NCBI RefSeq assembly: GCF_001306175.1 | Contig: NZ_LGKN01000004.1 | Span: 372,001-436,000 of the forward strand | Length of the DNA stretch: 64,000 nt | Source: Ardenticatena maritima | GTDB taxonomy: Bacteria; Chloroflexota; Anaerolineae; Ardenticatenales; Ardenticatenaceae | Direction: 5' to 3' | Shown here: one piece after another, positions 45,111-54,094 of the stretch | Layout: every line of letters starts with the position of its first letter | Numbering within the stretch: position 1 is the first letter of the stretch | The notes under the pieces: generated by a model | Databases searched by the model: none | Seen by the model: only the letters and a program-made list of their open reading frames with translations | What the model was told of the DNA's origin: nothing | Made by a program: the position numbers and the translations under genes

Positions 45111-48020
45111 ATGTCATCCAAGCGACTCACACGCCAACTGATTGGAATCGCCTTCTACGCCTGCGTGCTGGCGTTGCTTGTCATTGGCACGCGCGCCACT
45201 TGGGACGCCACCCAGGAACGCTGGCGCGGCGTTGTGCGTGGTGAACCCCCGCCACTCCGTCCCGACACCAGCGCCGCCACGCCGTGGGGCACAACAACCG
45301 CTCTGCACACCGTCCCGCTCGATGCCATTCCCGCCATGCTCGACGACCTGCACCAGATGGGCATCGGCTGGATTCGTCAGCCCATGCCCTGGGCGCAGGT
45401 GGAACCCCAACCGGGGCGGTTTGCATGGCAACGCTGGGACGCCATTGTCGAAGCAGCGCAAGCCCGCGGCATCGCTGTGCTCTTTGTGCTCAATGAAGCG
45501 CCACGCTGGGCGCGTCCCTCCGCCCCCGATTGGCCGACCGCCCCACCTGACGACTTCGCCGATTTCGCCACGTTCGCCCAGACCGTGGCGGCACGCTACG
45601 CCGACGCGCCCGTGGCGTTCCAAATCTGGGACCAACCCAACGTGCGCCCACACTGGGGCGACGCCTTCATTGACCCCGCCGCTTACACGGAAATGCTGAC
45701 GCGCACCGCCGCCGCCATTCGCGACGCAAACCCGACAGCCACCATCGTGCTGGCGGCGCTTGCCCCCAACGGCGAAGCCGGCGGCTACAACATGAGCGAA
45801 GTCCGCTTTCTCGAAGGCGTCTATGCCGCCGGCGGTGCGGATGCGTTCGACGTGGTGGCGCTCAAAGCCTACGGCTTCTGGACCGGTCCCGAAGACCGCC
45901 GCGTGGATGAGCATGTGCTCAACTGGTCGCGCATGGTGCTGGTGCGCGAAACGATGGAAGCGCACGGCGACACCGCCACCCCCGCCTGGTTCGTCGAAGG
46001 GGGGTGGGCTGCTCTGCCCGAAAACTGGCAAGGCGCACCGCCCCCGTGGGGCAGCGACACCCCCGCCATCCAAAGCGACCGCCTGCAACGCGCCATCGCC
46101 CGCACGCGCCTGGAATGGCCGTGGGTGCAACGCCTGGGGCTTTTCTTCTACCAACCCGACGCCCCACCCACCGACCCCGTCTGGGGGCTTGCCCTGCGCG
46201 ACGCCAACGGTGCGCCCACACCGCTGGGCGACGCCTGGGCAGACGTGATTGCCGCCAACGCCCACCTCACACCGGGGCGCTGGCTTCCCGGTCGTTGGCC
46301 GCTTTCCGAACCCAACGCCAATTCGCTCGAATTTGCAGCGCGCGGCTCGCACCTGTTGGGCGTCTGGGGGACGCCCCCCACCCAAACCGTCACCATCGAA
46401 ACCCCAACCGACCGCATCACCCTGACGCCCAAAGCCGGTACAAACCACCTCGCCACTCTCTCGCCAGAGACGCCCCACCCTGTGCGGCTGGTTGGCACGC
46501 CACCCGCCACCCTGCTGGTGACCTACACGCCGCCCATCTGGCGCTGGTGGCTCGCCGCCACCCTGCCCGCACTCTTGGCGCTCGTCGTCAGCGTGCGGCT
46601 CACTCACTTGCTCTGGCGGCTGCCCTGGGCGGAATGGCACACCCGCTACCGCGCCCTGCCCGAATCGGCACAGCGCGGCATCTTCGCGGTGGTGCTGGCG
46701 GGCTTCTGGCTTCTGCCCGCCCATCCCGTGCTCAGCGCCATTGGCTACGCCGTCGTCTGGCTCTTCGTCTGGGCGCGCCCCGACCTGGCGCTCGCGGCAA
46801 CGTTGCTCACCCTGCCCTTTTTCCTTTGGGGGAAAGCCTTCGGCCTGCTGCGCTTTTCGATCCCCGAACTGCTGACCGTGGCGCTTGTCTCTGTCTGGGT
46901 GTTGCAAACGGTGCGCCGCCTGGCGGCAAAAGGCGAACCGTGGGAAACCTGGCTCGCCGCGCTCTTCCGCCCCCGCGACGCACTCGACTGGGCGGTGCTG
47001 GTGTTCGCCCTCTTCGGCACGCTCTCGGTGGCATGGGCGCAAAACAAGGGCGCCGCCACCAACGAGTGGCGCGTGGTGGTCATCGAACCCGCCGCCTTCT
47101 ACTGGCTGGTGCGCCGCATGGGGCTTTCGCGTGAAGAAATGGCGCGGCTGGCGGACGCCTTCGTGCTGGGGGGCGTGTTCGTGGCGCTGTACGCCCTGTG
47201 GCAAGCCGCACAAGGCGACGTCGTCGCAGCGGAAGGTGTTTGGCGGGTGCGCGGTCCTTACGGTTCTCCCAACAACCTCTCGCTCTACCTGGGACGCGTG
47301 GTGGCGTTCGTGCTGGGAATGCTGGTCGTGGACTACCACCGCCGCACGGATGAAGCCGGATTGCTGCGCGCGCGTCGGTGGTGGTACGCCCTGGCACTGG
47401 TGCCGCTGGGCACAGCCCTCTTTCTCACCTTCTCGCGCGGGGCGTGGCTGCTGGGGGTACCTGCCGCGCTGCTTTTCCTGGCGCTCGCTTCGGGCAAACG
47501 GGCGCGCCTGATGGCGCTGGCAGGCATTGGTGTGGCGGTGCTCGCCCTTCTGCCCTTTGCCGACACACCCCGCATCCGCAGCGCGTTCGACCTCTCACAG
47601 GGCACGTGGTACATGCGCCGCCTGCTCTGGCAAGCCAGCCTCGACATGTTGCGCGACTATCGGCTCAGCGGCATCGGGCTCGACAATTTCCTCTACGTCT
47701 ATCCGGCGTATCGCTACAAAGCCGCCTGGCGTGAACCCAACCTCAGCCACCCGCACAACATTCTGTTGCACTGGTGGCTTGCGCTGGGGATGATGGGCGT
47801 GGTATTGCTGGTGTGGCAACAAGTGGCGTTTTGGCGGCGCGTCTGGCGCACACGCCGCACGCCCAAACCGTTCGAGCAGGCGCTGGTCTGGGGGTGCGCG
47901 GCGCTCATGGTGGATACGCTGGCGCACGGGCTGATTGACAACTCCTACTTTCTGGTGGACCTGGCTTTCATCTGGATGTGGGCGCTGGCGGTTGTCGGCT
48001 GGGTGGACGAGCGGCGGTGA
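45111..48020 (+). CDS. Fusion of a glycosidase-like domain with an O-antigen ligase/polymerase domain
   Basis: 969 aa. After one N-terminal transmembrane helix (about 10-27), residues about 60-390 form a GH39/GH5-like TIM barrel: MGIGWIRQPMPWAQVEPQPG and FQIWDQPNVRPHW. The family's acid/base NEPN motif reads DQPN here, so the Glu is Gln; a candidate nucleophile Glu remains in WFVEGGWAAL. A small beta domain (about 410-470) and a helix lead into a Wzy/WaaL-type polytopic domain (about 475-960) with LFLTFSRGAWLLGVPAAL and the outer loop segment SHPHNILLHWWLALGMMG, typical of O-antigen ligases. ATG 45111 has no clear ribosome-binding site; TTG 45102 is an alternative. Confidence 0.82.
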   Translation: MSSKRLTRQLIGIAFYACVLALLVIGTRATWDATQERWRGVVRGEPPPLRPDTSAATPWGTTTALHTVPLDAIPAMLDDLHQMGIGWIRQPMPWAQVEPQPGRFAWQRWDAIVEAAQARGIAVLFVLNEAPRWARPSAPDWPTAPPDDFADFATFAQTVAARYADAPVAFQIWDQPNVRPHWGDAFIDPAAYTEMLTRTAAAIRDANPTATIVLAALAPNGEAGGYNMSEVRFLEGVYAAGGADAFDVVALKAYGFWTGPEDRRVDEHVLNWSRMVLVRETMEAHGDTATPAWFVEGGWAALPENWQGAPPPWGSDTPAIQSDRLQRAIARTRLEWPWVQRLGLFFYQPDAPPTDPVWGLALRDANGAPTPLGDAWADVIAANAHLTPGRWLPGRWPLSEPNANSLEFAARGSHLLGVWGTPPTQTVTIETPTDRITLTPKAGTNHLATLSPETPHPVRLVGTPPATLLVTYTPPIWRWWLAATLPALLALVVSVRLTHLLWRLPWAEWHTRYRALPESAQRGIFAVVLAGFWLLPAHPVLSAIGYAVVWLFVWARPDLALAATLLTLPFFLWGKAFGLLRFSIPELLTVALVSVWVLQTVRRLAAKGEPWETWLAALFRPRDALDWAVLVFALFGTLSVAWAQNKGAATNEWRVVVIEPAAFYWLVRRMGLSREEMARLADAFVLGGVFVALYALWQAAQGDVVAAEGVWRVRGPYGSPNNLSLYLGRVVAFVLGMLVVDYHRRTDEAGLLRARRWWYALALVPLGTALFLTFSRGAWLLGVPAALLFLALASGKRARLMALAGIGVAVLALLPFADTPRIRSAFDLSQGTWYMRRLLWQASLDMLRDYRLSGIGLDNFLYVYPAYRYKAAWREPNLSHPHNILLHWWLALGMMGVVLLVWQQVAFWRRVWRTRRTPKPFEQALVWGCAALMVDTLAHGLIDNSYFLVDLAFIWMWALAVVGWVDERR

Positions 48021-48108
48021 AGGGCATTCTGGCTACTTGCCACCATCACCCCCCTTTTTTACAATGCGCCCACCAACCACCAACGCCCAAGGCTCAAGGA
48101 GGAGACCC

Positions 48109-49614
48109 ATGCGCTTCCCCGAATACGACCAACTGGACGCCCTCGCTCTCGCCGACCTGGTTCACCGTGGTGAAATCACCCCGCTGGAATTGGTGGACGC
48201 GGCCATTGAGCGCATCGAAGCCCGCAACCCCGCCATCAACGCCGTGGTGCACACCATGTTCGAGCGCGCCCGCGAAACCGCCCAAAAGCCGCTCCCCGAA
48301 GGACCGTTCAAGGGTGTGCCCTTCCTGCTGAAAGACCTCATGTCGCTTTACGCGGGCGAACCCCTCACGTACGGCTCGCGCTTTCTGAAAGATTGGCGTC
48401 CCACGATTGATAGCGAACTCGTCAAACGCTATCGCGCCGCGGGCGTGATTGTGCTGGGCAAAACCAACACGCCCGAACTGGGGCTCGTCCCCTACACCGA
48501 GCCCGAACTGTTTGGACCAACTCGCAACCCGTGGGATACCTCGCGCACGCCGGGGGGCAGTAGCGGGGGGTCTGGTGCGGCGGTTGCCGCGCGCATGGTG
48601 CCCATGGCGGGCGGCGGCGACGGCGGCGGCTCGATTCGCATTCCCGCTTCTTGTTGTGGGCTGTTTGGGCTGAAGCCCACACGGGGGCGCACGCCACTCG
48701 GACCGCTGATTGGCGAATCGTGGGAAGGCTTCAACATTGAACACGTGCTCACCCGCTCCGTGCGCGACAGCGCCGCCATGCTCGACGCCATCGCCGGGCC
48801 AGACGTAGGCGCGCCCTACTTCGCGCCGCCGCCCGAACGCCCCTTCCTTGAAGAAGTCGGGCGCGACCCTGGACGCTTGCGCATTGCCATCACCACTACC
48901 CCCTTCATGGGGCACGACGTCCATGAAGATTGCAAACGCGCCGTCGCCGAAACCGCCCGTTTGCTGGAAGATTTGGGGCATATTGTGGAAGAAGCCGCGC
49001 CCCAGGTGGACGGTGAAGCGCTCTCGGTTGCGTTCCTGACCATGCTTACGGGGCAAGTTGCCGCCGACATCCAAGACCTTGCCGAACTTTCCGGGCGCAC
49101 ACCGCGCCGTGAAGATTTTGAAATTGCAACCTGGACGTTGGGCTTATTGGGGCGGGCGGTAAACGCCGAAGAGTATGTGCGGGCTGTGCGCTACATGCAG
49201 AGTACAGCCCGGCGGGTGGGCGCATTCTTTGAACAGTATGACATTCTCGTGACGCCCACACTCGCGCAGCCGCCTGTCCCCATCGGCTCACTCCAACCCA
49301 CTGCGCTGGAAAAACAACTCATGAACATTGCCAGCCGTCTGCGCCTCGTCGGATTGCTGAAAAAAGTCGGCATGGTGGAACAGGTTGCCGCCAAAACGTT
49401 CGACTTCATTCCGTACACACCACTCTTCAACATCACAGGGCAACCCGCCATGTCGGTACCGCTCTATTGGAACGCCGAGAACTTGCCCATTGGCGTCCAA
49501 TTTGTTGGGCGCTTTGCCGATGAAGCCACGCTCTTCCGCCTGGCCAGCCAATTGGAGCAAGCCCGCCCCTGGCAACACAAAATGCCGCCGCTGGTAGCCT
49601 CCCAAACAGAATAA
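48109..49614 (+). CDS. Amidase-signature hydrolase
   Basis: 501 aa amidase-signature enzyme. The Ser-cisSer-Lys triad is present: Lys in [12 protein letters not shown], the first Ser in [19 protein letters not shown], and the nucleophile Ser in the [19 protein letters not shown] segment. Such enzymes hydrolyse amides, from fatty amides to 6-aminohexanoate oligomers; it differs from GatA in context since no gatB or gatC is near. ATG 48109 follows AAGGAGGAG; the upstream open frame is the end of the preceding gene read in another frame. Confidence 0.9.
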   Translation: MRFPEYDQLDALALADLVHRGEITPLELVDAAIERIEARNPAINAVVHTMFERARETAQKPLPEGPFKGVPFLLKDLMSLYAGEPLTYGSRFLKDWRPTIDSELVKRYRAAGVIVLGKTNTPELGLVPYTEPELFGPTRNPWDTSRTPGGSSGGSGAAVAARMVPMAGGGDGGGSIRIPASCCGLFGLKPTRGRTPLGPLIGESWEGFNIEHVLTRSVRDSAAMLDAIAGPDVGAPYFAPPPERPFLEEVGRDPGRLRIAITTTPFMGHDVHEDCKRAVAETARLLEDLGHIVEEAAPQVDGEALSVAFLTMLTGQVAADIQDLAELSGRTPRREDFEIATWTLGLLGRAVNAEEYVRAVRYMQSTARRVGAFFEQYDILVTPTLAQPPVPIGSLQPTALEKQLMNIASRLRLVGLLKKVGMVEQVAAKTFDFIPYTPLFNITGQPAMSVPLYWNAENLPIGVQFVGRFADEATLFRLASQLEQARPWQHKMPPLVASQTE

Positions 49615-49628
49615 ACACTGGTGCAACA

Positions 49629-49665
49629 CGAAACCGCCTCCCAACATGGGGAGGCGGTTTGCGTT
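49629..49665. terminator. Terminator after the amidase gene
   Basis: AAACCGCCTCCC / GGGAGGCGGTTT, 12-bp stem, short T-tract. It serves the amidase gene and the leftward 63-aa gene; the stem core resembles those in the 171-bp repeats. Confidence 0.7.
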
Positions 49666-49730
49666 CAAAGTCGTGTGCGCCCAGATATGATTCGGCTTGG
49701 ATGACTTTTGCCGTTTATGCCGCCTGGCTT

Positions 49731-49922
49731 TTATGCATCGGCATACCACACCTTGCGAATCAACACCACTGTTGCGATGAGTGGAGCCAAGCCCAGCGGA
49801 ACGGTCGCAATGATGTATTTGGCGGCTTTGGGCATCGTGTGGCGCACTGTGTAAACCACAACAAGCGGATAGACAACGAAAATAAGCAAAAACAAGATTG
49901 AAAGTTCGGGCATGCCAATCAT
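49731..49922 (-). CDS. 63-aa two-helix membrane protein
   Basis: Two hydrophobic segments (about residues 6-26 and 36-56) joined by a short basic turn, with a KVWYADA tail. AAGGAGG lies 8 nt before ATG 49922. It is the first gene after operator site B, with a leader of about 48 nt, nearly the same as for the 134-aa array. No family recognised. AT-richer than its neighbours. Confidence 0.7.
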   Translation of the reverse strand: MIGMPELSILFLLIFVVYPLVVVYTVRHTMPKAAKYIIATVPLGLAPLIATVVLIRKVWYADA

Positions 49923-49976
49923 GCAAAAGTCCTCCTTAGAGATGTTTAGAGCTGTGGCATATCCTCGTGCAAAATT

Positions 49977-50005
49977 ATTCTAACAAACCTTTCCTCTTCT
50001 GTATA
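49977..50005 (-). promoter_or_regulatory. Promoter of the 63-aa gene
   Basis: TATACA, 17 bp, TAGAAT on the minus strand, start near 49970. Confidence 0.55.
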
Positions 50006-50006
50006 G

Positions 50007-50041
50007 GTACACGTGTACTCAATTCATGAGTACATTTGTAC
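50007..50041. promoter_or_regulatory. 35-bp dyad operator, site B
   Basis: GTAC-N4-GTAC-N11-GTAC-N4-GTAC; the first half is a perfect 12-bp palindrome, GTACACGTGTAC. One base separates it from the -35 hexamer at 50000-50005. Confidence 0.75.
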
Positions 50042-50294
50042 TCATTGCTTTTTTGAAAATTCTAACTATTCACATGCACCATCTTCTTCTCACTTTCCCC
50101 ACCACAATAAAAAACCGCCTCCCAACAGAGGAAGGCGGTGGTTTTCTTTCCCCACTATGAAACAATAAAACACGTCTAAAGTCCCCAGCGGACCGGATCG
50201 AACACATCGTCTTGGAATATCACCTCCCTTGTCCGCCTGCTTCCATAGAGGCGATATCCCTCAACTGGGCATCGCTTCAGTCGAACGGCCTCAT

Positions 50295-50756
50295 CTAACG
50301 ATGTCGAGTAAAAACAAACTTTGAAACTTCTGTAAAGAATAACCAACTTATACCCAAGAGTAAAAATGAAGGGGTTTTCATTTGAACCACAATACGATAC
50401 GCACCATACATTTGCGAGCCTGCCAGCCAGTGGAATACTTCTTCAAATATTCGTAGGCTTTGTATTTTGAAAGAGAAGTAAACAAAAAAATGAAAAAGCG
50501 CAACACTTCCCAAAATAATTGGTGCTCTCACGGTATGAGCATAAAATAGCCGTATGTACCAATATCCAATCAGCCCCATCCACAATACTACCCAGTAAAT
50601 CCATGATTTCCACCAGAATATTGTTGGGAAAAATGGCCAAGGGCCTCCCTGTTCGTGAGAAATCCAAGGCCATCGTAATTCCGTCCATAAACTTAGGAGC
50701 CATACGCCAATAGCCGCTACTGTTACAAAAAGAGTAGGAGATTTACTCCACCGCAT
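50295..50756 (-). CDS. 153-aa membrane protein in the repeat-flanked cassette
   Basis: Four hydrophobic segments (about 8-24, 45-68, 76-96 and 126-146), very rich in Trp and Phe, with a basic C-terminal FTRHR. No family recognised. GAGGAGG at 6 nt precedes ATG 50756. The gene is clearly AT-richer than the flanking amidase and cimA genes, which suggests transfer. It lies between two 171-bp repeats, downstream of operator C (leader about 250 nt with relic frames). A small Trp-rich membrane protein may be a defence, immunity or stress factor; that is speculation. Confidence 0.65.
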   Translation of the reverse strand: MRWSKSPTLFVTVAAIGVWLLSLWTELRWPWISHEQGGPWPFFPTIFWWKSWIYWVVLWMGLIGYWYIRLFYAHTVRAPIILGSVALFHFFVYFSFKIQSLRIFEEVFHWLAGSQMYGAYRIVVQMKTPSFLLLGISWLFFTEVSKFVFTRHR

Positions 50757-50998
50757 TCATAGCCTCCTCTGCCTTATGTGATGATGGGAACCACGACATC
50801 GCTGCACAAGAGCCCTGGTAAATACAAAGGAAGAGATCCCATTGAGATCCACCACGCTGTAATGTGACTAAAGAATTACCTGCCTGGAATCCAGTAAATT
50901 CCGTTGTCGTATTTACATACATATCCCATGGTACAAAAAATGAATAAACTACATAGTTTCAGGCGAAAGATCGCGGTAATCACTTCTTGCTCATTCAT
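50743..50998 (-). pseudogene. Possible frame-shifted small gene after operator C
   Basis: A 40-codon frame from ATG 50998 (stop at 50876), only about 10 nt after the predicted transcription start, overlaps a 59-codon frame (50922 to 50743) in another phase. Joined by one frameshift they would encode about 85 residues ending in the start region of the 153-aa gene. There is no ribosome-binding site. This could be a decayed gene or chance. An open frame without a start also continues past the 153-aa gene, ending at 50176 with FDPVRWGL. Confidence 0.3.
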
Positions 50999-51014
50999 TT
51001 ATATGCAAAAAATT

Positions 51015-51043
51015 ATTCTAACAAACCTTTCCTCTTCTGCATA
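51015..51043 (-). promoter_or_regulatory. Promoter downstream of operator C
   Basis: TATGCA, 17 bp, TAGAAT on the minus strand; start near 51008, reading toward the 153-aa gene. Confidence 0.5.
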
Positions 51044-51044
51044 G

Positions 51045-51079
51045 GTACACGTGTACTCAATTCATGAGTACATTTGTAC
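51045..51079. promoter_or_regulatory. 35-bp dyad operator, site C
   Basis: Same 35 bp as site B, with GTAC tetramers at 51045, 51053, 51068 and 51076, and a 1-bp gap to the -35 hexamer. Confidence 0.75.
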
Positions 51080-51144
51080 TCATTGCTTTTTGAAAATTCT
51101 AACTATTCACATGCACCATTTTCTTCTCACTTTCCCCACCACAA

Positions 51145-51177
51145 TAAAAAACCGCCTCCCAACAGAGGAAGGCGGTT
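51145..51177 (-). terminator. Terminator of the branched-chain amino acid operon
   Basis: On the minus strand AACCGCC ... GGCGGTT with TTTTTT after it, 22 bp past the cimA stop. It is also the right end of repeat copy 2. Confidence 0.75.
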
Positions 51178-51198
51178 TGCGTTTAAAACGCTGTGCAC

Positions 51199-52776
51199 TC
51201 AGGCTTCCTGCACGACCGGCTCCATCACCCACAAGCCATACTCGACGCTATCGGCAAGCGCCTGCCACGACGCTTCAATAATATTGCCGGAGCATCCCAC
51301 CGTCGTCCAGAGGCGACTGCCACACCGCGTATCAATCAACACACGGGTGGTGGCGGCCGTGCCATTGTTGCCGTCCAAAATGCGCACTTTGTAGTCGCTC
51401 AACTCGAACGAATCCACTTGCGGGTAGAATGGGCGCAATGCCTTGCGCAGCGCCGCGTCCAATGCGTTGACGGGACCGTTGCCCTCGGCGGCGGTGTGCA
51501 CCACTTCATCGCCCACACGCACTTTGACGCTCGCCTCGGCCAGTAAGCCGCGCCCTTCACGGTTCTCTACAACGGTGAAGAAGTCCACCAATTCAAACGG
51601 TGGGCGGTAATCGGGCATGGAACGGCGTACCAACAACGCCACCGACGCTTCGGCGGATTCAAACGAGAAGCCCTGCGCTTCCAACTCCTTGATACGGCGC
51701 ACAATGCGGCGGGCGTGCTCTTTGTCCAGCGTTTCGGGCAAGCCCAATTCGCCTGCTTTGTAAAGGATGTTGCCCTTGCCCGCCAGTTCCGAAACCAGCA
51801 CGCGCGTGCGGTTCCCCACCAATTCCGGCTCGATATGCTGATAACTCTCGCGGCATTTGACTGTCGCGTCGGCGTGCAACCCCGCTTTGTGCGCAAAGGC
51901 GCTTTGCCCCACGTAGGGCTGGTGGGTGTCGTGCGCCAGGTTGCAAATTTCGGCAACCGTGCGAGAGACATCGGTCAAGCGGCGCAACTGGTCATCCGTC
52001 ACGCAATCAATGCCCATTTTGAGTTTCAGGTTGGCAATGGTGGAAATCAAATTGCAATTCCCCACACGCTCACCATAGCCGTTGATCGTGCCCTGCACAT
52101 GTGTAGCGCCCGCACGCACCGCCGCCAACGCATTCGCCACCCCCACATCGGCGTCGTTGTGCGTGTGAATGCCAATGCGCACCGGCACGGCTTCCACGAC
52201 CGCCCGCGTCATGGCTTCGATATCCCAGGGCATGGTGCCGCCGTTCGTATCGCAGAGCACCACCGTCTCCGCGCCATTCTCGGCGGCCGCCTGCAACGTC
52301 GCCAGCGCATAGGCGGGGTCAGCGCGGTAGCCGTCGAAAAAGTGTTCGGCGTCGTAAATCACGCGCCGCCCGTGCGCTACCAGGTAGCGCACAGTCTCGC
52401 CAATCATGCGCAAATTCTCTTCCAGCGAGACGCGCAGCACTTCATGCACATGCAACGTCCACGTCTTGCCGACGATCGTGACAACCTCGGTTTCGGCGTC
52501 AAGCAAGGCTTGCAAATTGGGGTCGTCTTCGGGGGCAAGACCGGCGCGCCCCGTATAACTGAACGCGCACACTTTCGCCGTGCGCAACGGCAACTCGCGG
52601 ACACGTCGAAAATACTCGGCATCCTTGGGGTTTGAACCAGGCCACCCACCTTCGATGTAGTGCACGCCCAAATCATCCAGCAAGCGCGTAATTCGCAGTT
52701 TATCATCCACCGAAAGAGAAATACCTTCGCGCTGTGTGCCGTCTCGAAGGGTGGTGTCGTACAATTCTACAAACAT
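51199..52776 (-). CDS. cimA: (R)-citramalate synthase
   Basis: 525 aa. Condenses pyruvate and acetyl-CoA to citramalate, the threonine-independent entry to isoleucine. HMGL-like TIM barrel (about 1-270): LYDTTLRDGTQREGISLSVDDK with catalytic Arg/Asp, CDTNGGTMPWDIEAM and GIHTHNDADVGVANALAAV with metal-binding His pair. The linker and C-terminal LeuA allosteric dimer domain (about 390-520) follow. It is closer in pattern to citramalate synthases (TQREGISLS, GGWPGSNPKD) than to the leuA in this operon. GCAGGAG precedes ATG 52776. Last gene of the operon. Confidence 0.92.
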   Translation of the reverse strand: MFVELYDTTLRDGTQREGISLSVDDKLRITRLLDDLGVHYIEGGWPGSNPKDAEYFRRVRELPLRTAKVCAFSYTGRAGLAPEDDPNLQALLDAETEVVTIVGKTWTLHVHEVLRVSLEENLRMIGETVRYLVAHGRRVIYDAEHFFDGYRADPAYALATLQAAAENGAETVVLCDTNGGTMPWDIEAMTRAVVEAVPVRIGIHTHNDADVGVANALAAVRAGATHVQGTINGYGERVGNCNLISTIANLKLKMGIDCVTDDQLRRLTDVSRTVAEICNLAHDTHQPYVGQSAFAHKAGLHADATVKCRESYQHIEPELVGNRTRVLVSELAGKGNILYKAGELGLPETLDKEHARRIVRRIKELEAQGFSFESAEASVALLVRRSMPDYRPPFELVDFFTVVENREGRGLLAEASVKVRVGDEVVHTAAEGNGPVNALDAALRKALRPFYPQVDSFELSDYKVRILDGNNGTAATTRVLIDTRCGSRLWTTVGCSGNIIEASWQALADSVEYGLWVMEPVVQEA

Positions 52777-52841
52777 GGTAGCACTCCTGCACCAGTTGAA
52801 GATTGGGCTTCTCCCAATCTCGGATTGTCAAACGAGCCGTT

Positions 52842-53927
52842 TCATGCAGAAGGCGCCTTTGCCCGTTCTTTGAGCCGTGCCACCACCGCCGCGCCCATCT
52901 CGCTTGTTGAAACGACTTCCTCGCCCTGGCGGGCAATGTCCGCGGTGCGATAGCCGTCCGCCAACACCTGCGCCACGGCGGCTTCCACAGCATCGGCTTC
53001 TTGCGCAAGGTGGAGCGAGTAGCGCAACAGCATGGCGGCGCTGAGAATGGTCGCCAGCGGATTGGCGATGTTGCGCCCGGCAATATCGGGTGCTGAACCG
53101 TGGATTGGTTCATATACGCCGCACGTGCCTTCACCCAGCGAGGCGCTTGGCAACAAGCCCAACGAGCCGCTGAGCATCGAAGCCTCGTCCGTGATGATGT
53201 CGCCAAACATGTTGCCGGTGACAATCACGTCGAAATCGCGTGGGCGGCGGAGCAGGTGCATGGTCGCGGCGTCAATCAGCATGTGTTCCAGCGTCACGTC
53301 GGGGAATTCTTCACGCATGACGCGCGTGGTCACCTGCCGCCAGAGCCGCGAAGAAGCCAGCACATTGGCTTTGTCCAGGCTGGTGAGCCGCCCACGGCGT
53401 TGGCGTGCCAGTTGCGCCGCCAAACGCACAATGCGCTCAATTTCAGGCGCCGTGTAGAGCATGGTGTCGTACGCCACGCCGTTGGTCGGTTCCAGACGCG
53501 GACCAAAATAGATACCGCCTGTGAGTTCACGAATCACCAGAATATCAGCCCCTTCCACAATCTCCGGGCGAAGGGGCGAGGCGTCCAGCAATTGGGGAAA
53601 AATGGTCACAGGGCGCAAGTTGGCAAACAAGCCCAGTTCTTTGCGCAGGCGCAACAAGCCTTGTTCAGGGCGTACAGGGGCTTCGGGCGGCCATTGGGGA
53701 CCGCCAACAGCGCCCAACAACACCGCATCGGCGCGGCGGCACGCTTCCAGGGTTTCATCAGGCAGGGGCGAACCGGTGGCATCAATCGCCGCACCGCCTG
53801 CAAGATGTTCTTCAAAAGTGAACGTATGCCCAAACGTTTCGGCTACGGCTTGCAAAACGCGCACAGCCTCGCGCGTCACTTCGGGACCAATGCCATCTCC
53901 GGGGAGAACAACGATTGTTGCATTCAT
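52842..53927 (-). CDS. leuB: 3-isopropylmalate dehydrogenase
   Basis: 361 aa. Oxidatively decarboxylates 3-isopropylmalate, and very probably 3-methylmalate from the CimA route. N-terminal [16 protein letters not shown], active-site [22 protein letters not shown] with catalytic Lys, and [24 protein letters not shown] followed by [18 protein letters not shown], the NAD-binding region. ATG 53927 is used; upstream codons are not family-like. The ribosome-binding site is poor (GAGACGG). Confidence 0.94.
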   Translation of the reverse strand: MNATIVVLPGDGIGPEVTREAVRVLQAVAETFGHTFTFEEHLAGGAAIDATGSPLPDETLEACRRADAVLLGAVGGPQWPPEAPVRPEQGLLRLRKELGLFANLRPVTIFPQLLDASPLRPEIVEGADILVIRELTGGIYFGPRLEPTNGVAYDTMLYTAPEIERIVRLAAQLARQRRGRLTSLDKANVLASSRLWRQVTTRVMREEFPDVTLEHMLIDAATMHLLRRPRDFDVIVTGNMFGDIITDEASMLSGSLGLLPSASLGEGTCGVYEPIHGSAPDIAGRNIANPLATILSAAMLLRYSLHLAQEADAVEAAVAQVLADGYRTADIARQGEEVVSTSEMGAAVVARLKERAKAPSA

Positions 53928-54094
53928 GGCAAAAGCCGTCTCGCTTTCGTTGGTTGTTTGATTCAAGGTCTGCCGTTCACAGCGGGAGACAGGAAGCGGG
54001 GCAACCACTTGCTCACCCGGTTCCAGCCTCCCACTGCGCATTGACACCGCGGGGGCGATGAAGGATACAGGTCATCAGCCTCCCTTTCCACGCG

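Larger units (their letters stand above)
49969..50139 (-). repeat. 171-bp direct repeat, copy 1 (operator + promoter + terminator)
   Basis: Nearly identical to 51004-51176. It contains, leftward, a terminator stem (about 50109-50138, same core as other terminators here), operator B and a promoter. Copies differ by a few single-base changes or indels. The order terminator-operator-promoter lets each copy end one leftward transcript and start the next. Confidence 0.85.
51004..51176 (-). repeat. 171-bp direct repeat, copy 2 (operator + promoter + terminator)
   Basis: Second copy of the repeat at 49969, same orientation, start-to-start distance about 1,035 bp. It has an AATT extension of the A-run and one fewer T after the operator. 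The terminator at its right end serves cimA. Confidence 0.85.

Noticed and set aside
45114-47339. 741-aa open frame opposite the glycosidase/ligase fusion
   Set aside because: Low-complexity Gly/Arg/His-rich translation, no ribosome-binding site, and the plus-strand protein has recognisable domains.
50105-50290. 39-codon frame starting after AAGGGAGGTGAT near 50190
   Set aside because: The ribosome-binding-like string is excellent, but the frame runs through the terminator stem of the repeat and gives a random-looking Arg-rich peptide.
49969-51176. Direct repeats taken as an insertion sequence or transposon
   Set aside because: No transposase, no terminal inverted repeats and no target-site duplication; each repeat contains promoter and terminator parts instead.
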